This document shows, one piece after another, positions 36,746 through 45,595 of a stretch of DNA of 64,000 nt; position 1 is the first letter of the stretch, and each line of letters begins with the position of its first letter. The position numbers and the translations under genes were made by a program. Source of the stretch: an uncultured Muribaculaceae bacterium (GTDB lineage Bacteria; Bacteroidota; Bacteroidia; Bacteroidales; Muribaculaceae); assembly GCA_910578395.1 (NCBI GenBank), contig CAJTPZ010000006.1, forward strand, positions 97,126-161,125. Reading direction: 5' to 3'. The notes under the pieces are model-generated. The model did no database searches, was not told where the DNA came from, and worked only from the letters and a program-made list of their open reading frames with translations.

Positions 36746-37626
36746 GGCTTTTTACCCCCTATGGCGAATATCTGCGCGACAAGTTTGGTGTAAAGGTTCA
36801 GAAACTGTCGGTAAATGCCGGTTTTTCCTGTCCTAACCGCGATGGATCGATAGGCCGTGGCGGTTGCATATACTGTGACAACCGCTCGTTTACACCGTCG
36901 TATTGCAATCAGTCGGATTCAGTTACCGAACAGATAGAAAAAGGAAAGCTATTTTTCGGACGTAAATATCCGGAACTTAAATATATTGCTTATTTTCAAG
37001 CCTACACATCGACCTATTCAGTATCGCTCTCGCGGCTGACTGAACTTTATTGCGAAGCGCTCGGAGTTGATGATGTTGTGGGACTTGTCATAGGCACGCG
37101 TCCCGATTGTTTTGACAAACGGCTTGCTGAATTGCTTGGGGAAATTGGGTGCGGAGAGAAGAAGGTGCTGGTGGAGTTTGGTGCGGAGTCGTCGCATGAT
37201 GAGACATTGCTCATGGTCAATCGTGGGCATACATGGCAACAGACTGCCGATGCCGTGTGGCGGGCACATGATGTCGGAATAGATGTCGGGCTGCATTTTA
37301 TAATGGGATTACCGGGCGAGACTCATGATATGATGCTCCGCACAGTAGAGCGGGCTGTAGAGTTGCCGGTGTCGTCACTGAAGTTTCATCAGTTGCAGGT
37401 GATATACGGTACGATTCTGCACCGACGGTGGAAAAACGGCGAACTCAATCTTCAACTTTTTGACGTGGACAGCTATCTTGACCTATGCCGGGAAATATGC
37501 GATATAGTCCCGAAATCGATAGCGATCGAGCGATTCACGTCGTCGGCACCCGCTGAATTGCTTGTAGCTCCGAAATGGGGTATAAAAAACTATGAGTTTG
37601 TCAACCGGCTTTTATCGTCGTGCTGA
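36739..37626 (+). CDS. Radical SAM protein, TIGR01212/YhcC family
   Basis: 295 residues. The iron-sulfur cluster motif is present in the longer form found in this family (FSCPNRDG, then GGCIYC). Further conserved parts are YFQAYTSTYS, GTRPDCFD and LHFIMGLPGE. The reaction of this family is not established. Its start overlaps the aroC stop by seven bases, and its end overlaps the convergent transporter gene by 37 bases. Confidence 0.88.
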   Translation: MVRLFTPYGEYLRDKFGVKVQKLSVNAGFSCPNRDGSIGRGGCIYCDNRSFTPSYCNQSDSVTEQIEKGKLFFGRKYPELKYIAYFQAYTSTYSVSLSRLTELYCEALGVDDVVGLVIGTRPDCFDKRLAELLGEIGCGEKKVLVEFGAESSHDETLLMVNRGHTWQQTADAVWRAHDVGIDVGLHFIMGLPGETHDMMLRTVERAVELPVSSLKFHQLQVIYGTILHRRWKNGELNLQLFDVDSYLDLCREICDIVPKSIAIERFTSSAPAELLVAPKWGIKNYEFVNRLLSSC

Positions 37627-38549
37627 GCGTCTTTTTTGGCTTTAAACCATAGTTGAAGTGAGTTTATCGTGTTCTGCCATGCCACATAGGCCGCAGGGCC
37701 TATTGAAGCGACAGGATTAAGAAATGTAAGCGCCATCCATATAGCGAGTACGGTGTTTTTTTGTCCGAGTCCTTGTGCACCGGCAATTCTGTCGCCGTAC
37801 CGGTAGCCTATTTTGCGTCCTATGTAAAACTGCAGGCAGCATACAATAAGGCTGATTCCAGCAATTGAAAGCATGAGTGTCCCGCTTGCTCCCGGTTGTC
37901 CTATGTGGGCGATGACGTAGCTTACGGCTTTGCCAACAACAATAAATAGGGATACTGCCCATATATAAAATGACAGGCCCTGACGGGTGGCTATGGCTTT
38001 GTGAAAACGCGGAACTGTGACTTTGATTGCCATGGCAACTGCAAGCGGGCCGAGTATAAGCGGCACGACTTTCAGAGAAATCAGAGCTGCTACGTTGATA
38101 AATGACAGTTCGGCGCTGTGTCCGTGAGCCCCGATAAGCGTAAAAAGTACCGGAGCCATAATGGCTACGGAAAAGTTGCTCACAAGTGAGAATGTGGCAA
38201 GGCGAGGAACACTCCCTCCAAGCATACCAGTGATCACTGGCGCGGCAGTCGCCGTTGGACAGAACATGCATATAAAGCCTGCCTGTGCGAGTGTTTCGCC
38301 AAGTGGTTGCAATAGAAGATATATGATTATTCCTCCAATGATCTGCACCGACAGGAGCATCCATGAAAGCCTTGTGATTCTGAACTCCGCAGGGTTTACC
38401 TTGCAGTATGTGATAAGCAGCATTATGAAGATCAGATAAGGCGATAGCACGGCAAGATAGTCCATGATATCATGAAATATGATACCTCCGGCCATTGCGA
38501 TAGGGAGCATCCAGGGTTTAAGCGCGGCCCTGATTCTCGCAACTTTCAT
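37590..38549 (-). CDS. Bile acid:sodium symporter-like (BASS/SBF) transporter
   Basis: A 319-residue membrane protein with about nine to ten hydrophobic helices. The layout and motifs such as MFCPTATAAPVITGMLGG and GLGQKNTVLAIWM fit the BASS/SBF-like family, secondary transporters of organic anions. The substrate is unknown. The final 37 bases overlap the end of the radical SAM gene on the other strand. The cdsA gene is 31 bases upstream on the same strand, so the two may be co-transcribed. Confidence 0.85.
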   Translation of the reverse strand: MKVARIRAALKPWMLPIAMAGGIIFHDIMDYLAVLSPYLIFIMLLITYCKVNPAEFRITRLSWMLLSVQIIGGIIIYLLLQPLGETLAQAGFICMFCPTATAAPVITGMLGGSVPRLATFSLVSNFSVAIMAPVLFTLIGAHGHSAELSFINVAALISLKVVPLILGPLAVAMAIKVTVPRFHKAIATRQGLSFYIWAVSLFIVVGKAVSYVIAHIGQPGASGTLMLSIAGISLIVCCLQFYIGRKIGYRYGDRIAGAQGLGQKNTVLAIWMALTFLNPVASIGPAAYVAWQNTINSLQLWFKAKKDAQHDDKSRLTNS

Positions 38550-38580
38550 GCTATTGTGTCGTGTCTTGACTCCGTGCTTT

Positions 38581-39411
38581 TTAAATAATTGCGCGGACTA
38601 TCGTGATATATATAAATGTCAAAGGAACAACGAAGAGAAGCGAGTCAATGCGGTCGAGTATGCCGCCATGACCGGGGAGAATGTTTCCTGAATCCTTTAT
38701 GCCGACTGTACGTTTTATCATTGATTCAACGAGATCGCCCCATGTCGCGAATGCCGAGACTGCGATACCATAGCCTATCCAGTATCCTAATGGCATTATG
38801 TTGCCGGTTGTGTCGAGCAATAGATAAAATGCTGCAATTGAACATGCGATGCAAAATGCCATGCCTCCCCAAAAGCCTTCCCACGATTTTTTAGGGGAAA
38901 TACGTTCAAACAGACGGTGTCTGCCGATAGATGATCCTACTATAAAAGCTCCGGTATCGTTAAGCCAGATTAGGATAAACATCAGCAGTGTAAGGTGCCA
39001 CGAGAATTGGTTGACAATGTTGAGCAGGCCGAGAGGAAGCGCTATATAAATCTGTCCGGCCAATGAGCGGCACATATGGTTGAGGGCATCTTTCTCATGA
39101 AAATAAAGCTCTATGATCATGCGTCCCATAAGCCATAGCAGCCAGGAAAGCATGAAAAGAGGTGTCGCAACCGGAAGCGAAGAGTAATACATAGCAATAC
39201 CGAACGTAAGCAGTATTCCGCCGATGATATCGTAGACACGTATTAATGCCGGAGCATGGTTGCGGTCGGAGAGAATTCCGAATTCTGCTATTCCAAGAGC
39301 TGAAAACAGCAAGGAGAGCAGCAGCACGCCTATATTCCCCCAAATTATACATCCTACTATCACACCGACATAGAGTATGCCGGTCATAGAGCGTTTTGCA
39401 AGATTGCCCAT
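38581..39411 (-). CDS. cdsA: Phosphatidate cytidylyltransferase
   Basis: 276 residues with about seven to eight membrane helices and the C-terminal CDP-diglyceride synthetase signature: WGDLVESMIKRTVGIKDSG followed by LPGHGGILDRIDSLLF. It makes CDP-diacylglycerol from phosphatidate and CTP, the precursor for phospholipids. It starts about 70 bases after the 3' end of the RNase P RNA gene on the same strand. Confidence 0.94.
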   Translation of the reverse strand: MGNLAKRSMTGILYVGVIVGCIIWGNIGVLLLSLLFSALGIAEFGILSDRNHAPALIRVYDIIGGILLTFGIAMYYSSLPVATPLFMLSWLLWLMGRMIIELYFHEKDALNHMCRSLAGQIYIALPLGLLNIVNQFSWHLTLLMFILIWLNDTGAFIVGSSIGRHRLFERISPKKSWEGFWGGMAFCIACSIAAFYLLLDTTGNIMPLGYWIGYGIAVSAFATWGDLVESMIKRTVGIKDSGNILPGHGGILDRIDSLLFVVPLTFIYITIVRAII

Positions 39412-39484
39412 CGCAGAGAGCTAAATAGATTTCAATTCAAGATCAAACAAGTGAGTGCGCTTATGAGACATGAAAACGAAAAAG

Positions 39485-39897
39485 CGGAGAGACGGCCTGT
39501 AAGCCGGGTTATGTCGGGAACCGGTACATGAAAACCGACTCCGTTCCGTCATTTATCTCTGACTCGTGTCGCCACGAGCCTATAGCAGTCTACCCCCCGA
39601 CAAGAACGAGCAGTTCTTTTTGACAATCCGGCAAGCTGTTGCCTGCCGTGATGCCTTGTCGGTATATTTGACCTTGCAACGCATGGGGTATGCGGCATAC
39701 CACATCGCTATGGCATCCGGTGGGCTCTTACCCCGCCTTTTCACCCTTACCCTTTCGGGCGGTTATTTTCTGTCACATTGCCCGGCTGTCGCCAGCCGCT
39801 TCCCGTTAGGAAACATGTTGCTCTTGTTGCCCGGACTTTCCTCCCGCCACTTTTGGCTTAAGCCTCCTGGCGGGCGACGGAATGACCGACTCTCCGG
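39485..39897 (-). ncRNA. rnpB: RNase P RNA, bacterial class A
   Basis: The catalytic RNA of RNase P, read on the minus strand. P1 is formed by CGGAGAG at the 5' end and CTCTCCG at the 3' end. The conserved core includes AGGGTGAAAAGG and GGGTAAGAGCCCACCGG (minus strand of about 39715-39752), and the 3' region has AACCCGGCTTACAGGCC. A T-rich tail (CGCTTTTTCGTTTTC) follows P1. Length about 410 bases. The exact ends may be off by a few bases. Confidence 0.93.
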
Positions 39898-40226
39898 ATA
39901 TTTCGATATTTCAATCAGCGCCTGATTTCTTTTGGATTTGCAAAAATACTCTTTTTTGTAAATCTACTGAACGATATATCGGCTAAATTTTTAAAATAAG
40001 CCCGTAAAAACAGTGTGCCTGAAATTAAATATGTGGCTTCGGGCTGCTCAGAGACCGGGAGCCGGAATATTCTCTTTTTATGTCTTTTATGGTATTGATG
40101 CCGGTTTTTTGTAAATGTGCTTTTTATTGGTAAATGTAAATGTTTTTGAATTAAATCTTTATAAGGTTGTAGCTCCGGTTGAGGCGTGTATTGCCGGATT
40201 GGTAATGTTCAGAGTTGTAAAAGAAA
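39898..40226 (-). other. Noncoding gap between rpsA and rnpB
   Basis: Holds a possible rnpB -7 box on the minus strand (TATTTTTG, 39948-39941) about 45 bases before the mature 5' end. Apart from that I see only AT-rich sequence without a convincing coding frame. Confidence 0.4.
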
Positions 40227-40254
40227 AGGAGGTGTGCCGTCGGCACACCTCCTC
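40227..40254 (-). terminator. Intrinsic terminator of rpsA
   Basis: A perfect GC-rich stem (AGGAGGTGTGCCG and its complement) followed on the minus strand by a T-rich tail (TTTTCTTTT). It begins 31 bases after the rpsA stop codon. Confidence 0.88.
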
Positions 40255-40285
40255 GAGGTATTGAATTTTCTCGGTAATCGATTGA

Positions 40286-42070
40286 TTACTTGCGCGAAAG
40301 CTGCTCTTTGAGAGCTGCAAGAGCTTCGAGGTCACCGAATGTGGTTTTCTCGATTGTGGTTGCAGGTGCTGCTGCAGCTTCCTCTGACTTGCGCTGTGCA
40401 CGTTTTGCTTTGCGCTGCTCGTTCTTCTCGGCTTTCTGCTCGTCCTCGAAGATGCGGCTGTGTGAGAGGATAATGCGGCGGTTGTCCTTGTTGAACTCGA
40501 TAACTTTGAAGTCGAGTTTTTCATCAACCTTTGCCTGGCTGCTGTCCTGTTTTACGAGGTGCTTGGGAGTAGCAAAGCCTTCAACACCGTAGGGGAGTGC
40601 TACTACAGCGCCCTTGTCGAGCATCTCGACGATGGTGCCTTCGTGTACTGATCCCGGAGTGAAGATTGTTTCAAACACATCCCATGGGTTCTCTTCGAGC
40701 TGCTTGTGGCCGAGTGAGAGACGACGGTTGTCCTTGTCGATTTCCAGTACCTGAACCTCGATGTTTGCACCGATCTGAGTGAATTCGCTGGGGTGCTTTA
40801 CTTTCTTTGTCCAGGAGAGGTCGCTGATGTGGATGAGGCCGTCTACGCCCTCTTCGATCTCAACAAATACACCGAAGTTGGTGAAGTTGCGGACGCGGGC
40901 TGTGTGCTTCGAGCCAACGGGGTAGCGAACCTCGATGTCTTCCCAAGGATCTTTCTTGAGCTGCTTGAGACCAAGTGACATCTTGCGCTCTTCGCGGTCG
41001 AGTGTGAGGATGACTGCTTCAACCTCGTCGCCTACATGGAGGAAGTCGTTGGCAGAGCGGAGGTGCTGGCTCCATGACATTTCGCTGACATGGATGAGAC
41101 CCTCTACGCCGGGAGCGATTTCAACAAATGCTCCGTATTCAGCCATGACAACTACGCGGCCATTGACTTTGTCGCCGACTTTGAGCTCTTCGCTGAGTGC
41201 GTCCCATGGATGGGGCTGGAGCTGCTTGAGACCAAGTGCGATGCGCTTCTTCTCGTCGTCGAAGTCGAGAATAACGACATTGAGTTTCTGGTCGAGCTGT
41301 ACAACCTCTTCGGGATGGCTTACGCGGCCCCAGGAGAGGTCGGTGATGTGAACGAGACCGTCTACGCCGCCAAGGTCGATGAAAACGCCGTAGGAGGTGA
41401 TGTTCTTGACGGTGCCTTCGAGTACCTGACCCTTTTCGAGTTTAGAGATGATCTCGCGCTTCTGAGCTTCGAGCTCGGCCTCGATGAGTGCTTTGTGGCT
41501 GACAACGACATTGCGGTATTCCTGGTTGATCTTGACAACCTTGAACTCCATAGTCTTGCCAACGAAGATATCGTAATCGCGGATGGGACGAACGTCGATC
41601 TGAGAGCCGGGGAGGAATGCCTCGATGCCGAATACGTCGACGATCATGCCGCCTTTGGTGCGACACTTGATGTAGCCTGTGATGATTTCATCATTCTCGA
41701 GAGCGTGGTTGATGCGCTCCCATGAGCGGGCTGCACGAGCCTTGCGGTGGCTCAGGATGAGCTGGCCCTTCTTGTCTTCCTGGTTCTCGATGAAAACCTC
41801 AACCTTGTCACCAACTTTGATTTCGGGGTTGTAACGGAACTCGTTGAAGGGGATAATGCCGTCGCTCTTGTAACCTATGTCAACCACTGCCTCACGTTTG
41901 TTGAGGGCGATGATTGTGCCTTCGATTACTTCTTTGTCTTTGACGGTGCCAAGTGATTGGCCGTAGGTCTGAGTGAGCTCCTCACGTGATTTTTCGCCCG
42001 GAGTCTCGCCTTTCTCGTAGGCAACCCAGTCGAAATCTTCGATCGGGCTGTTCTTTACTTCGTCAGTCAT
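40286..42070 (-). CDS. rpsA: 30S ribosomal protein S1
   Basis: 594 residues with consecutive S1 RNA-binding domains (from about residue 40). Repeat hallmarks include VLEGTVKNITSYGVFIDLGG, VDGLVHITDLSW, VEGLIHVSEMSW and VDGLIHISDLSW. A low-complexity charged C-terminus rich in K, E, R and A follows. S1 recruits mRNA to the ribosome; in Bacteroidetes, where Shine-Dalgarno sites are weak, it is especially important (established knowledge). It stands alone with a strong terminator. Confidence 0.95.
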   Translation of the reverse strand: MTDEVKNSPIEDFDWVAYEKGETPGEKSREELTQTYGQSLGTVKDKEVIEGTIIALNKREAVVDIGYKSDGIIPFNEFRYNPEIKVGDKVEVFIENQEDKKGQLILSHRKARAARSWERINHALENDEIITGYIKCRTKGGMIVDVFGIEAFLPGSQIDVRPIRDYDIFVGKTMEFKVVKINQEYRNVVVSHKALIEAELEAQKREIISKLEKGQVLEGTVKNITSYGVFIDLGGVDGLVHITDLSWGRVSHPEEVVQLDQKLNVVILDFDDEKKRIALGLKQLQPHPWDALSEELKVGDKVNGRVVVMAEYGAFVEIAPGVEGLIHVSEMSWSQHLRSANDFLHVGDEVEAVILTLDREERKMSLGLKQLKKDPWEDIEVRYPVGSKHTARVRNFTNFGVFVEIEEGVDGLIHISDLSWTKKVKHPSEFTQIGANIEVQVLEIDKDNRRLSLGHKQLEENPWDVFETIFTPGSVHEGTIVEMLDKGAVVALPYGVEGFATPKHLVKQDSSQAKVDEKLDFKVIEFNKDNRRIILSHSRIFEDEQKAEKNEQRKAKRAQRKSEEAAAAPATTIEKTTFGDLEALAALKEQLSRK

Positions 42071-42153
42071 TTAAAAAATAAGGGGTTAATAATGTGAACT
42101 GTATGCAACTTGCGCGGGATGACTGACATAGCCCTCCGCGTAGTTTTGCGGCG

Positions 42154-42161
42154 CAAAGTTA
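42154..42161 (-). promoter_or_regulatory. Candidate -7 box TAACTTTG of rpsA
   Basis: TAACTTTG on the minus strand fits TAnnTTTG and lies 84 bases before the rpsA start, leaving a leader long enough for autoregulation by S1, which is known in other bacteria. Confidence 0.5.
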
Positions 42162-42226
42162 GTAATTGTTTTTGAATAAGTTGGCTTATTTTAAAAATAA
42201 ATTTCACAATTATCGGATTCCAAGCT

Positions 42227-43147
42227 TCAGAAGATGGAATTGCGTATGCCGGTAGTGAATCGCTCGAATGCTTCTATACCGATTATAGAGTTGCCATAGC
42301 TGTTCAGTTCGGGGCTCCACACTGCCATAGACAGTTTGCCGGGCATATATGCGACGATGCCGCCACCGACGCCACTTTTGCCGGGAAGTCCGACGCGATA
42401 GGCGAAGTCGCCGCTTTCATCATAGAAGCCGCATGTGGCCATAAGCGCTCCCATGCGTTTTGCCTGGCTTTCGGTGAGTATGCGCTGTCCGTTGAGCGGG
42501 TTGATTCCGCGGTTGGCAAAAACGAGAAAACTGCGTGCAAGATCGGCGCAACTCATGGCCAGGGCGCATTGGTGGCAGTAGACGTCGATTAGTTTTTCGA
42601 CATCATTGTGGATGTTGCCAAAACTTTTCATGAAATAGGCGAGTGCCAGATTGCGGTCGGCGTTCTGACGTTCGCTCACGGCAACCTGGTGATCGAAGTA
42701 AATGTCGTCGGAGCCGCATATCGACCTCACGAAGTCGATTATCGCCTCTTTTGGACGTGGGTAAAGCGACATGAGCCTGTCGGTTACAACGAGAGCGCCG
42801 GCGTTGATGAATGGGTTGCGCGGTTTACCTTGCTCATGCTCAAGCTGGATAAGAGAGTTGAAAGGATTGCCTGACGGCTCGCGTCCTACTGATTTCCAAA
42901 GATCTTCGCCGGTGTGGCTTATGACCATGGCAAGTGTGAATACTTTTGATATGCTTTGTATGGAGAAAGGAATGTCGGCATCGCCTATGCGGTAGCTCTG
43001 CATGTCGTCAACGGTGTCGACAACGATACCGAGTTGCCGCGGATCTACTTCTGCCAAAGCGGGTATGTAGTCCGCAACTTTGCCTGAACCCCACAGAGGG
43101 GTCATTTCGCGATATATATCTCCGATGATTTTGTTATAGTCTGTCAT
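42227..43147 (-). CDS. glsA: Glutaminase
   Basis: A serine-dependent beta-lactamase-fold glutaminase converting glutamine to glutamate and ammonia. 306 residues. The catalytic S-x2-K is in PFSIQSISKVFTLAM at about 62-68; NPFINAGALVV and LPGKSGVGGGIVAYMPG are further family blocks. I start it at the ATG at 43147 (MTDYNKI), where family similarity begins; the frame remains open upstream to 43381 but passes through a repeat element and a divergent promoter. In gut bacteria this enzyme can aid acid resistance or nitrogen supply. Confidence 0.93.
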   Translation of the reverse strand: MTDYNKIIGDIYREMTPLWGSGKVADYIPALAEVDPRQLGIVVDTVDDMQSYRIGDADIPFSIQSISKVFTLAMVISHTGEDLWKSVGREPSGNPFNSLIQLEHEQGKPRNPFINAGALVVTDRLMSLYPRPKEAIIDFVRSICGSDDIYFDHQVAVSERQNADRNLALAYFMKSFGNIHNDVEKLIDVYCHQCALAMSCADLARSFLVFANRGINPLNGQRILTESQAKRMGALMATCGFYDESGDFAYRVGLPGKSGVGGGIVAYMPGKLSMAVWSPELNSYGNSIIGIEAFERFTTGIRNSIF

Positions 43148-43205
43148 GCCGCAAATATAAAGAACTATGGAATATTGTCGGATAATATGAGCGTGTAATT
43201 TTAGA

Positions 43206-43286
43206 CAAAAACAGGCTTCGCCACCGCGAACCATGCTTTGCATGACGATCGCTATTCTTTTCATCGAATATTCTTTATATATTTGA
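43206..43286 (+). repeat. 80-bp promoter-carrying repeat element, copy 1
   Basis: About 90 percent identical to 48719-48800 in the other orientation. Parts in order (plus strand): a small hairpin GGCTTCGCC, a longer imperfect hairpin around CATGC-TTT-GCATG, then GAATATTC, and TATATTTG at 43278-43285, a good -7 box. It lies directly upstream of the nucleotidyltransferase/kinase fusion gene and points toward it. Confidence 0.8.
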
Positions 43287-43321
43287 CAGGAATTAACAAT
43301 TATCACTTTTCTTGATATTGT

Positions 43322-44482
43322 ATGGGAAACAGGAAGAAAGTGTTTGTATCGGGATGCTATGATATGCTTCATTCGGGACATGTCGCGTTTTTCAAGGAGG
43401 CGTCATGTTATGGCGATCTCTATGTTGGCATCGGATCCGACGCTACAATCATGGAACTGAAAAACCGTATGCCTGTCTATTCGGAGCGGGAGCGTCTTTA
43501 TATGGTCAAGGCCATCAGATATGTCACAGATGCTTGTATCAACACCGGTTCGGGCATGATGGATTTTGTAGAGACAGTGGATCGGATTAAACCTGACGTG
43601 TTTGTGGTGAACAGTGACGGAGGAAGCGATGTGAAGCGTGAATTCTGCCATGAGCGTGGAATAGAGTATGTCGAGCTTGAGCGTATGCCCGACGATGGAC
43701 TCGAAGCCCGGTCGACAACATCGTTGCGCCTGGGTGTGAGATCGCAGTTGCCTTATCGTATCGATATTGCCGGGACATGGATAGATCAGCCGTATGTCTC
43801 GCAATATGCTCCCGGATGGGCTATCACGGCAAGTATCGAGCCGAATCATGAGTTTATGGAGCGTGGCGGCATGTCGACCTCTACGCGTAACACAGCAAGG
43901 AAGATATGGCCTTACGAACTGCCGCCCTACAATGAGGAGATGATGGCCCGTCTTCTTTTCTGTTTTGAGAACAACCCGGAGAATCAAGGGCATATATCGG
44001 GAGCACAGGATGCGATAGGGATATGCATGTCGGGGCTAACACGTCATTATTACGACAACCGGTATTGGCCGGAAAAGATAGAGAGTGTGCACGATGAAGT
44101 GATATTGAGGTGGCTTGAGGAGCATCTGTGCATCCTTCCGATGTTTCCGCGACGCCAAGGACTTTCGGTGATTGAAGGTCGTGATATCACGGTGGACAAG
44201 GTGAGGGATCTGGCTGCTGCGGCCGACCGGTGTTGGACTGCAATAATGGGTTGTGACCTCAAAGCATTCGCTTCGGCGTTCGCTGACTCATTCTCTGCAC
44301 AGATCGCGATGTTTCCTGCCATGATTCAGCCTGGAGTGGGTGAATTTATAGAAGCTGTAAAAAAATCAGGTGCTTTGGCGTGGAAAATGCTCGGTGCCGG
44401 CGGAGGAGGGCATTTGCTTGTCGTTCTGCCTGATGGCGCTGAATTGCCTGACAGAGCTATACCGGTCAAGATCAGACGCTGA
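43322..44482 (+). CDS. Nucleotidyltransferase fused to a GHMP-kinase-like domain
   Basis: 386 residues, two domains. Residues 1-140 are a HIGH-type cytidylyl/adenylyltransferase domain: SGCYDMLHSGHVAFF carries the H-x-G-H nucleotide site, and SERERLYMVKAI and RSTTSLR (near 137-143) complete it. Residues about 145-386 resemble GHMP kinases: LPYRIDIAGTWIDQP is motif 1 and LGAGGGGHLLVVL is motif 3. The usual motif 2 (P-x3-GLxSS) is not seen; instead there is HISGAQDAIGICMSGL. The pair of activities (phosphorylate a sugar, then activate it with a nucleotide) resembles heptose or fucose activation, but the substrate is unknown. It lies 31 bases upstream of an exported isomerase-like gene. Confidence 0.78.
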   Translation: MGNRKKVFVSGCYDMLHSGHVAFFKEASCYGDLYVGIGSDATIMELKNRMPVYSERERLYMVKAIRYVTDACINTGSGMMDFVETVDRIKPDVFVVNSDGGSDVKREFCHERGIEYVELERMPDDGLEARSTTSLRLGVRSQLPYRIDIAGTWIDQPYVSQYAPGWAITASIEPNHEFMERGGMSTSTRNTARKIWPYELPPYNEEMMARLLFCFENNPENQGHISGAQDAIGICMSGLTRHYYDNRYWPEKIESVHDEVILRWLEEHLCILPMFPRRQGLSVIEGRDITVDKVRDLAAAADRCWTAIMGCDLKAFASAFADSFSAQIAMFPAMIQPGVGEFIEAVKKSGALAWKMLGAGGGGHLLVVLPDGAELPDRAIPVKIRR

Positions 44483-44513
44483 AATCCAAAAACTTTAAAA
44501 TCATATATGCTTT

Positions 44514-45344
44514 ATGAAAACTGGTTTAAAAAAAATAGTTGCTGCCGCAGCATTGTTGCTGGCCGGTGCCGGCGGCCTGCAGGCGCAGCTTGTTTCAGGC
44601 TCACGCGGCAGTGATGATGTGAAAATAGGCATTGCGGGATATACATACCGTAATTTCGATCTCGAACAGACGTGCCGGATGCTGCAGGACATGGGTGTGA
44701 AGTATCTGTCGGTAAAGGACTGGTGGCTTCCTCTCGATGCGACGGAATTACAGATGGATTCGGTAAAACAGATGTGCGCTTCCTATGGAATCGACGGATA
44801 CACGCTCGGACCTGTCTATATGCATTCTAAGGCCGATGTGGACAAGACTTTCGCTTATGCCGGGCGATATGGGGTGCCTTTCTTTATCGGTGTGCCTGAT
44901 TACGAATTGATTGATTATACAATTGAGAAAGTAAAGGATACGGGAATAAAAGTTGCTATCCATACTCATGGTCCCGATGGTGCGGCCTTTCCGGATATCT
45001 ATAAGATTGTGGAGCTTGTGAAAGATCCTTCGCTTGGGGTTGGTGCCTGTCTGGATCTTGGCCACTGTGTACGTATGGGGCAGAATGTTGCGGAAATTCT
45101 GGTTGACTACAAAGACTGGATCTATGATATACATATAAAGGATGAAACCGCGCCGACCAAGGCCGGTCAGACATGGGAAATGGGGCGTGGTGTCATTGAT
45201 TTCAGGCCAATAGCCAAATCTTTGCGCGAAATTGACTACAAGGGAGTTGTGAGCATGGAATTTGAGAAAAACGGTAATGACCCCAATCCTGGGGTAAGAG
45301 AAAGTATAGGATATTTTCGTGGTATACTTGACGCAACCAGGTGA
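44514..45344 (+). CDS. Exported sugar phosphate isomerase/epimerase-like TIM barrel
   Basis: 276 residues with a clear signal peptide (lysine-rich start, IVAAAALLLAGAGGLQAQ). The rest is a xylose-isomerase-like/AP-endonuclease-2 barrel: IGIAGYTYRNFDLEQTCRM, GVKYLSVKDWWLPL, HTHGPDGAAFPDIYKIVE, GACLDLGHCVRMGQNV and YDIHIKDETAP, ending with GVVSMEFEK. The E/H/D residues expected to bind metal are present. Such exported members are common in Bacteroidetes and act on glycans or inositols in the periplasm; the substrate here is unknown. It follows the fusion gene by 31 bases. Confidence 0.82.
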   Translation: MKTGLKKIVAAAALLLAGAGGLQAQLVSGSRGSDDVKIGIAGYTYRNFDLEQTCRMLQDMGVKYLSVKDWWLPLDATELQMDSVKQMCASYGIDGYTLGPVYMHSKADVDKTFAYAGRYGVPFFIGVPDYELIDYTIEKVKDTGIKVAIHTHGPDGAAFPDIYKIVELVKDPSLGVGACLDLGHCVRMGQNVAEILVDYKDWIYDIHIKDETAPTKAGQTWEMGRGVIDFRPIAKSLREIDYKGVVSMEFEKNGNDPNPGVRESIGYFRGILDATR

Positions 45345-45486
45345 TCAGTCGATGATTTCGAATTATTAAAGAAAGGAGGTTCCGGATTAAATCATTGCGG
45401 AATCTTTTTTTTATATTTGTTTACTCTTTTTAAGATTTTGATGAAAAAATGTGGTATGGTTAGACATGAATATGTCCGAAACTTCT

Positions 45487-45494
45487 TATCTTTG
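45487..45494 (+). promoter_or_regulatory. -7 box TATCTTTG of ppdK
   Basis: Exact -7 consensus with a 101-base leader before the ppdK ATG. I see no riboswitch in the leader. The gap from 45345 holds nothing else that I can identify. Confidence 0.6.
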
Positions 45495-45595
45495 TGGAAT
45501 CTTGAATAGCGCCGATGAAATCCGGACGGCTTGCATTAGCGCCATAAAAACACAAATAAGATAATCAAATAGTTCGTAACTAATTATAAAAACGG

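Noticed and set aside
39566..39925. 119-codon open frame on the plus strand
   Set aside because: It lies antisense to the RNase P RNA gene, whose conserved core and P1 pairing explain the sequence.
41090..41725. Long acidic open frame opposite rpsA
   Set aside because: Antisense shadow of the S1 repeats; the D/E/V-rich composition follows from the codon bias of rpsA.
43148..43381. Upstream in-frame extension of glutaminase
   Set aside because: Family similarity starts at 43147, and the extension runs through the repeat element and the divergent promoter and overlaps the start of the fusion gene.
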